Part shown: piece after piece, positions 36,958 through 41,229 of the stretch
Position numbering within the stretch: position 1 is the first letter of the stretch
Layout: each line of letters begins with the position of its first letter
Origin: a virus
IMG/VR virus record: IMGVR_UViG_3300025910_000017
Location: 1-41,229 of that record
DNA: 41,229 nt
Direction: 5' to 3' (one strand)
Program-made: the position numbers and the translations under genes
The notes under the pieces: model-generated
The model's input: only the letters and a program-made list of their open reading frames with translations
Database searches by the model: none
Told to the model about the DNA's origin: nothing

Positions 36958-37572
36958 ATGTATACAGATCAAGCTCGTGTAGAAGCGTACCTCAAAAGAG
37001 AACTCACGGATGATGAAGTTACAATCCTTGATGAGATAATACTTCATAACTCTTCTTACATTAACGGTTATACTAATCGTGAATGGCTATCTGTTGATAC
37101 TGAATTGGACGATGAGTTGGAAGATTTGGAACCATCAATAAGAGTATTTGATGGTAAGGGAACTCGTGAACTATTTATAGATGACTTTACTTTAATTGAA
37201 TCAGTCAGCGTTTTAGATAGTCAGGGTGATGAACTTATTAAATATGAAGATGCAGAAACCGATTGGTTACTCTACCCTCTTAATAAGAATCCTAAGCAGT
37301 CAATTCACTTACGCAATGCTCGTTTCCCTATTGGTGCTGGCAATGTGGAAGTTAATGCTGTCTGGGGGGCTGGTATAGTCCCTGCTGATGTTGTAATGGT
37401 GTGTACTGGACTGGTGGGTAGGTATCTTCAAAAGGCTGGAACTTCTACTGGAATGTTCAAGAGTGAATCTATTGAGGGTTATTCTTACCAGCTTTTAACT
37501 AGCGGTGAGATTGATGCAGATACATCATCCCTTATTAAAAACCTAGACAAATGGAAAAAGTTTATTTTATAA
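36958..37572 (+). CDS. Head-tail connector protein (adaptor, gp6-like)
   Basis: 204 residues. Begins MYTDQARVEAYLKRELTDDE with a helical N-terminus (ILDEIILHNSSYINGYTNREW) and a beta middle (GTRELFIDDFTLIESVSVL), the arrangement of the HK97 gp6-like adaptor that binds beneath the portal. Position as first gene after the capsid supports this. It is longer than typical gp6 (about 100-110 residues), so it carries an extra domain. It is led by a leaderless promoter. Confidence 0.65.
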   Translation: MYTDQARVEAYLKRELTDDEVTILDEIILHNSSYINGYTNREWLSVDTELDDELEDLEPSIRVFDGKGTRELFIDDFTLIESVSVLDSQGDELIKYEDAETDWLLYPLNKNPKQSIHLRNARFPIGAGNVEVNAVWGAGIVPADVVMVCTGLVGRYLQKAGTSTGMFKSESIEGYSYQLLTSGEIDADTSSLIKNLDKWKKFIL

Positions 37573-37573
37573 A

Positions 37574-37900
37574 ATGGGAATCATCAGTCATATACTCGGT
37601 CAAACTGCAAAAATAGTAACCACTAGCACTGATAGGCACGGTGATCAGCTTCTTGTTTCAGAGACTTCAATAGCTTGTCGCTTTCGTTATATTACTGAGC
37701 TAGATCGCAATACAAATCGTGAGGGTGTTGAGGCTTTTGATGCGATTATTTGGTTTGAACCTACTGCTCCTATAAAGGAAAGCACTATTGTTTTTGCAGA
37801 TGAGAATTACTGGAGGATTAACAGATTGGTAAAAGCTCGTAAGTTGAGTGGTAGTACTGTAGAATTTCTAAAAGCCTTTGTTAAGAAACATGAACTATGA
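37574..37900 (+). CDS. Head closure / stopper protein
   Basis: 108 residues starting 1 nt after the adaptor gene. Beta-rich with AKIVTTSTDRHGDQLLVSETSIACRFRYITE, then IKESTIVFADENYWRINRLVKARKLSGSTVEFLKAFVKK; size and position fit the head-closure (HK97 gp7/SPP1 gp16-like) protein that plugs the portal after packaging. It overlaps the next gene by ATGA. Confidence 0.6.
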   Translation: MGIISHILGQTAKIVTTSTDRHGDQLLVSETSIACRFRYITELDRNTNREGVEAFDAIIWFEPTAPIKESTIVFADENYWRINRLVKARKLSGSTVEFLKAFVKKHEL

Positions 37901-38253
37901 TCAAAATTGTAGATAAGATGGTCGCTTTTATTAAAGAGAATGCCAACATAATGGATAGGGCACTTAATCGTATGGCTGTTGATATTGAGAGGCTATCTAA
38001 GGCACAGGTTCCATTAGATAAGGGACAACTTAGATCATCGGGTCATTTCACACGTACAGGGCCACTAAGCTATCAGGTGTCTTACAATTCAGAGTATGCT
38101 AGGTTCCAAGAGTTTGGTGGAGATCATAAAAGAACTGTTAAGAAATATACTACTCCTGGAACAAAGAAGTTTTACTTAAGAGACCCAGGTCAGCAAATTT
38201 CAGCTAAGGCATTTGAATATTTTAGAAATGAATCTAAAATGGCACACATATGA
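37897..38253 (+). CDS. Tail completion protein (HK97 gp10-like)
   Basis: 118 residues. AQVPLDKGQLRSSGHF and YQVSYNSEYARFQEFGGDHKRTV are the well-known signature of the HK97 gp10-like family (PVDTGxLRxS ... YAxxxExG). These proteins join tail to head. ATGA overlaps on both sides put it in the connector operon. Confidence 0.8.
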   Translation: MIKIVDKMVAFIKENANIMDRALNRMAVDIERLSKAQVPLDKGQLRSSGHFTRTGPLSYQVSYNSEYARFQEFGGDHKRTVKKYTTPGTKKFYLRDPGQQISAKAFEYFRNESKMAHI

Positions 38254-38633
38254 TAATAGATAAAATCTTAGATTACTTAGAGGATCAGGGAGTTGGCAAT
38301 ATATTTATTGGTGAACTTCCTGTGGATGAAACTGATTGTGCTTCAATGTTAGCTAGCATTTCTCCTGATCCAAATAAATCAATTCCTTACTACACTCAGG
38401 TTGTTGATGTGTGGGCTAGGTATAGCAAATACGATGAGGGTTATAAAAAATTGCAGGATATTATGGATGTTTTACATAGAGCTGAGAATTATGATATTGA
38501 TGGTTACCATATTTATCTTTCTTATGCTATTGGTATGATTACTGATCTTGATAGGGATGCTCAGAGAAGACATCTTTTTAAAGTATCATTTGGTTTTGTT
38601 TATCGTTTAGGAGAATCTTTTGACTTATCATAA
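38250..38633 (+). CDS. Tail terminator protein
   Basis: 127 residues. Helix-strand pattern IIDKILDYLEDQGVGNIFIGELPVD, QVVDVWARYSKYDEGYKKLQDIMDVLHRAENY and RHLFKVSFGFVYRL is the tail terminator (gpU/gp11-like) plan, which caps the tail tube. The order after gp10-like and before the tail tube is standard. It is followed by a promoter. Confidence 0.7.
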   Translation: MIIDKILDYLEDQGVGNIFIGELPVDETDCASMLASISPDPNKSIPYYTQVVDVWARYSKYDEGYKKLQDIMDVLHRAENYDIDGYHIYLSYAIGMITDLDRDAQRRHLFKVSFGFVYRLGESFDLS

Positions 38634-38641
38634 GTGGACTC

Positions 38642-38676
38642 TTGACACGGATGTTGTGAAGACTTACAATTATAAT
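38642..38676 (+). promoter_or_regulatory. Consensus promoter before the tail tube gene
   Basis: TTGACA at 38642-38647, 17 nt, TACAAT at 38665-38670, with an overlapping TATAAT at 38671-38676 ending 4 nt before the ATG at 38681. Either box places the transcript start at or within a few bases of the start codon. Confidence 0.65.
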
Positions 38677-38680
38677 CAAT

Positions 38681-39160
38681 ATGGACGGACCATCAAACTT
38701 CAGAATAGGTGCAGGCTCACTAGCTATTGATGGCTCTGATGTTGGGCTTACTTCAGAAGAGGGAGTAGTCGTAAATTACGAACCAGATATTCATTTACAC
38801 ATGTCAGGTAAGTATGGAAATACCCCTGTTAAGGCTTCACTTATTGGACAAACTCTTACTTTGGAAGTTTGGATTGCTGAACACACACTTGAGAATATTG
38901 AAAATGCATATGCTGGTGTTGTTGAATCTAATGGACAAATTAACTTTGGTGGATTAGCAGGCCGTGAAGTTGAGGGACATGAGTTAACTCTTACACCTTT
39001 TGATGGTACTCCTAGTTGGTACTTCAGAAATGCAGTTCCTACTTCAGCAGTTGATGCGAACTATAAAGTTAATGATGAAAGAATAATCCACGTTACATTC
39101 ACAGCTTTGGTAGATACTAATGCCTCAGACGAAGACAATTTGGGCTACATACTTTCATAA
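38681..39160 (+). CDS. Major tail (tube) protein
   Basis: 159 residues, beta-rich, no Cys. RIGAGSLAIDGSDVGLTSEEGVVVNYEPDIHLHMSGKYGNTPVKASLIGQT followed by LTLEVWIAEHTLENIENAY has the shape of siphophage tail tube proteins, and it sits just before the tail chaperones. A strong promoter of its own fits the high copy number of a tube subunit. Confidence 0.75.
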   Translation: MDGPSNFRIGAGSLAIDGSDVGLTSEEGVVVNYEPDIHLHMSGKYGNTPVKASLIGQTLTLEVWIAEHTLENIENAYAGVVESNGQINFGGLAGREVEGHELTLTPFDGTPSWYFRNAVPTSAVDANYKVNDERIIHVTFTALVDTNASDEDNLGYILS

Positions 39161-39161
39161 C

Positions 39162-39190
39162 TTGACACTTCTTAAAAGCAATAGTAATAT
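39162..39190 (+). promoter_or_regulatory. Consensus promoter, leaderless (twin of 16099)
   Basis: TTGACA at 39162-39167, 17 nt, TAATAT at 39185-39190, 8 nt, ATG 39199. ATAGTAATATGTATATGTAT here is identical to the same positions of the promoter at 16099. Confidence 0.8.
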
Positions 39191-39198
39191 GTATATGT

Positions 39199-39528
39199 AT
39201 GGCTGATATACTAGACTTAGATGTAATTGATCCAGAGTTAAGGAAAATTAAAGTAAATGGTAAGATTTACGAGATTCGTCCTGCTAGAGTTAATGCCACA
39301 CTTAAACTTTTAAAACTTCAAAAGATAACAAAGGGTAAAACAAATGAAGAGATGGCAGAAATGTCTGAAGAAATCCTTGAAACTTTGCAAAGTATTATTC
39401 CTAATGCTGAGGAAATGGATTTAAATATGGCTCAACTCACAGCTTTAATTGCTTTCTTACTTAAACCAACTGAGGCTAATAATGCTCCAACTGAAGAAAA
39501 AAAAATTTCAGAATCTCCGACTCAATAG
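39199..39528 (+). CDS. Tail assembly chaperone, short form (gpG-like)
   Basis: 109 residues. RPARVNATLKLLKLQKITKGKTNEEMAEM and a helical middle end in an acidic/polar tail (APTEEKKISESPTQ). Position between tail tube and tape measure and the slippery A9 near its end are the hallmarks of the short tail chaperone. A -1 slip produces the long form. Chaperones coat the tape measure protein during tail assembly. Confidence 0.75.
   Translation: MADILDLDVIDPELRKIKVNGKIYEIRPARVNATLKLLKLQKITKGKTNEEMAEMSEEILETLQSIIPNAEEMDLNMAQLTALIAFLLKPTEANNAPTEEKKISESPTQ
39498..39505 (+). promoter_or_regulatory. Slippery A tract, -1 frameshift in tail chaperone
   Basis: A9 at 39497-39505; in the zero frame it reads A-AAA-AAA-ATT after GAA, so a tandem -1 slip is possible. 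The -1 frame is open from here through 39809. This is the standard gpG-gpGT arrangement of siphophages. Confidence 0.75.
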
Positions 39529-39809
39529 CTTTCTTCATTAGACACTATCCCTCTTATACAGTTGAGGATGTATTGAACGAATATTATGTTAGATTTGTTG
39601 AGATGTTGTCGGCTGCTCGGAGGTTAGATGCCTCTGAAAAGTTAGACTATATAAATATAGTGTCTGTTCCTCATCTTAAAAAGAGAGAGGGTAGCAAAAT
39701 TGTTGATTACTTTAAGAAAATGTTACAGACAGATACTAAAGTTGATGCTGAAACTATTAAACGAGATCGTCAACTCTTACTTAAAAAGCTAAAAGGTAAA
39801 GTGCTATAA
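39504..39809 (+). CDS. Tail assembly chaperone, frameshift extension (gpT part of gpGT)
   Basis: Read only after a -1 shift at 39498-39505: the extension begins NFRISDSIAFFIRHYPSYTV and runs through LNEYYVRFVEMLSAARRLDA to KKLKGKVL, about 101 residues, giving a fused gpGT product of about 203 residues. A TTG at 39573 is the only canonical start in the frame and lacks a ribosome site, supporting frameshift expression. Its stop overlaps the promoter of the tape measure gene. Confidence 0.75.
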   Translation, partial: NFRISDSIAFFIRHYPSYTVEDVLNEYYVRFVEMLSAARRLDASEKLDYINIVSVPHLKKREGSKIVDYFKKMLQTDTKVDAETIKRDRQLLLKKLKGKVL

Positions 39810-39810
39810 T
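39802..39810 (+). promoter_or_regulatory. Extended -10 promoter, leaderless
   Basis: TGC-TATAAT at 39802-39810, 6 nt before the ATG at 39817. Confidence 0.75.
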
Positions 39811-39816
39811 TGAAAT

Positions 39817-41229
39817 ATGGCTCAAGGAACACAAGTTGGATCAATTTATTACGACCTTGATCTTGATGACAGCAAATTTAAGACAAAAGCTCAAGGTGCT
39901 TCCAAAGATATTCAAGGAATAAGGGGTGCTTTAAACGATGCTGAAGCAGGATCAAAGGCTTTTGCAGTTGGTATTGGAATAGCAGCCACAGCAATTGTTG
40001 GCTTTGGAATGGCTTCTGTTAAAGCATTTTCAGAATCACAGGATGTTGCAGCTCAGTTAGATGCGGTTTATAAGTCCACAGCAGGGGCGGTAGGTATAGC
40101 AAAAGAACAGATTGTTGAACTCTCAAGGGAACTTCAAAGACAAACTACTTACTCAGATGAGGCTATTTTATCAGGTGAGAATATGCTTTTAACCTTTACT
40201 AATATTGGTAAAGATGTATTTCCTCAAGCAACTCAGACTATTTTGGATATGTCTACTGCTTTGGGACAAGATTTAAAGAGTTCATCAATCCAATTAGGTA
40301 AAGCATTAAATGATCCTATTCAAGGTGTTACTGCACTTAGAAGAGTTGGTGTAGCTTTCAATGAAGAACAATTAAATACAATCAAAAATTTACAGGAGTC
40401 TGGTAACTTGATGGGTGCACAAAAGTTAATTCTTGCTGAGTTAAGTAAAGAGTTTGGAGGTTCAGCTACCAATGCAGCTAAAACATTTAGTGGTCAAGTT
40501 GCACAAGCTAAGAATACCTTTAATGATTTTCAAGAGTTAATTGGTAAAGCTATTATGGAGAAACTAGAACCATTGGTTAAATCATTTAACGATTGGTTTG
40601 CAGCAATGGGTGGACCCGAGGGAGTAATGAAAAGATTTAATGAAGATATATTCCCTAAACTTCAGGCTAACTTACCTATTATTATTGGAATAATCGTTGG
40701 TGGTTTAGTACCTGCTTTCTATGCATTAGCTGTTGCTACATGGGCAGCAATGGCTCCTTTACTTCCTTTCATAGCTCTTGGTGCAGGACTAGGAATCATA
40801 ATCGTTTACTTAATGAATCTATTTAAAGAGTGGCCAGCATTGTTTCAGCAAAGTGCACAGGCTTGGTCTGACCTTTGGAATGGAATAAAGGCTATTGCTA
40901 CAGCGGTTTGGACGGCTTTAGTTTCTTTCTTTACAGTTGCAATCCCAGCTTTTATTGAACAGTTTATTGGATTGCTTAAAGCATTACCTGGACAGATACT
41001 TGATTTTGTTTGGAATGTAATAATCTTAGGATTTGTAACTTTCTTAGGTATGTTGGTTGGCTTTGCTGTTTATGGAATACCAAAACTTATTGAAACAATA
41101 ATAGGATTCTTAATAGCTTTACCTGGAATGATTTGGAATATTCTTGTAACAATTTATAACTTCTTTGTGCAAAAGTGGACAGAAATTTCTGAATGGTTAA
41201 AAGTTAATGTACCTATGATGATTGAGAAT
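39817..41229 (+). CDS. Tape measure protein, N-terminal part (3'-truncated by window edge)
   Basis: 471 codons seen, open to the window edge. SIYYDLDLDDSKFKTKAQGA is the usual start of a tape measure protein; residues about 45-220 (ELSRELQRQTTYSDEAILSGE, LGKALNDPIQGVTALRRVGV) belong to the TP901 core domain; then come several hydrophobic segments (IIIGIIVGGLVPAFYALAV, LPFIALGAGLGIIIVYL) and Trp-rich amphipathic helices (WSDLWNGIKAI). It continues, most likely, into the part at 1-509, giving a protein of about 640 residues and a tail of moderate length. It has its own leaderless promoter. Confidence 0.9.
   Translation, partial: MAQGTQVGSIYYDLDLDDSKFKTKAQGASKDIQGIRGALNDAEAGSKAFAVGIGIAATAIVGFGMASVKAFSESQDVAAQLDAVYKSTAGAVGIAKEQIVELSRELQRQTTYSDEAILSGENMLLTFTNIGKDVFPQATQTILDMSTALGQDLKSSSIQLGKALNDPIQGVTALRRVGVAFNEEQLNTIKNLQESGNLMGAQKLILAELSKEFGGSATNAAKTFSGQVAQAKNTFNDFQELIGKAIMEKLEPLVKSFNDWFAAMGGPEGVMKRFNEDIFPKLQANLPIIIGIIVGGLVPAFYALAVATWAAMAPLLPFIALGAGLGIIIVYLMNLFKEWPALFQQSAQAWSDLWNGIKAIATAVWTALVSFFTVAIPAFIEQFIGLLKALPGQILDFVWNVIILGFVTFLGMLVGFAVYGIPKLIETIIGFLIALPGMIWNILVTIYNFFVQKWTEISEWLKVNVPMMIEN

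Overview
This 41.2 kb window looks like an almost complete, circularly permuted genome of a tailed siphophage of the HK97 capsid lineage. Every supported gene is on the plus strand. The window opens inside the 3' end of the tape measure gene and closes inside the 5' part of what appears to be the same gene, so the two ends probably adjoin in the real molecule. The two parts are not in the same frame when joined directly, so a few bases are missing or miscalled at the junction. I see no integrase, repressor, DNA polymerase, helicase, primase or tRNA gene. The phage therefore looks strictly lytic or very host-dependent.

Host: base composition is AT-rich and the standard stop codons, including TGA, are used. 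The moron-like genes (a CAP-domain protein, a secreted protein with short Cys-flanked repeats and a fibronectin-like end, a bacterial-type RRM protein, a C39-like peptidase) resemble repertoires I associate with Patescibacteria/CPR genomes. This is an inference from style, not proof.

Layout: 1-5327 tail tip (tape measure end, distal tail protein, baseplate protein, tip proteins, a triple tail-collar protein). 5335-8181 lysis and membrane cassette (coiled-coil TM protein, membrane proteins, C39-like endolysin candidate, holin-like proteins). 8182-8940 a 759-bp gene-free region with strong RNA hairpins and a GC-richer core. 8941-16097 small early-type genes (three PD-(D/E)XK-like proteins, zinc-ribbon proteins, a Fic protein, a CAP protein, a secreted protein, an RRM protein). 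16099-20196 a HTH gene followed by a surface-glycan cassette (GT4-GT2 fusion, methyltransferase, GT2, methyltransferase). 20334-25466 ParB-like protein, C5 cytosine methyltransferase, small and large terminase, portal, MuF. 25482-34531 an unusual 9 kb block of appendage or adhesin-like proteins, inserted between MuF and the capsid gene. 34550-41229 protease-capsid fusion, head-tail connectors, tail tube, frameshifted tail chaperones and tape measure.

The most notable signals are: (i) about 17 sigma70-type promoters whose -10 box ends only about 6-9 nt before the ATG, predicting systematic leaderless transcription; (ii) about 41 copies of a 14-15-residue repeat (consensus ITKSLKYTV) shared by two giant appendage proteins and strongly diverged in synonymous codons; (iii) an A10 slippery tract at the portal end that would fuse portal to MuF by a -1 shift, alongside the expected -1 shift in the tail chaperones; (iv) the structured 759-bp non-coding region, which includes an 84-nt hairpin RNA with a U tail and a convergent terminator.
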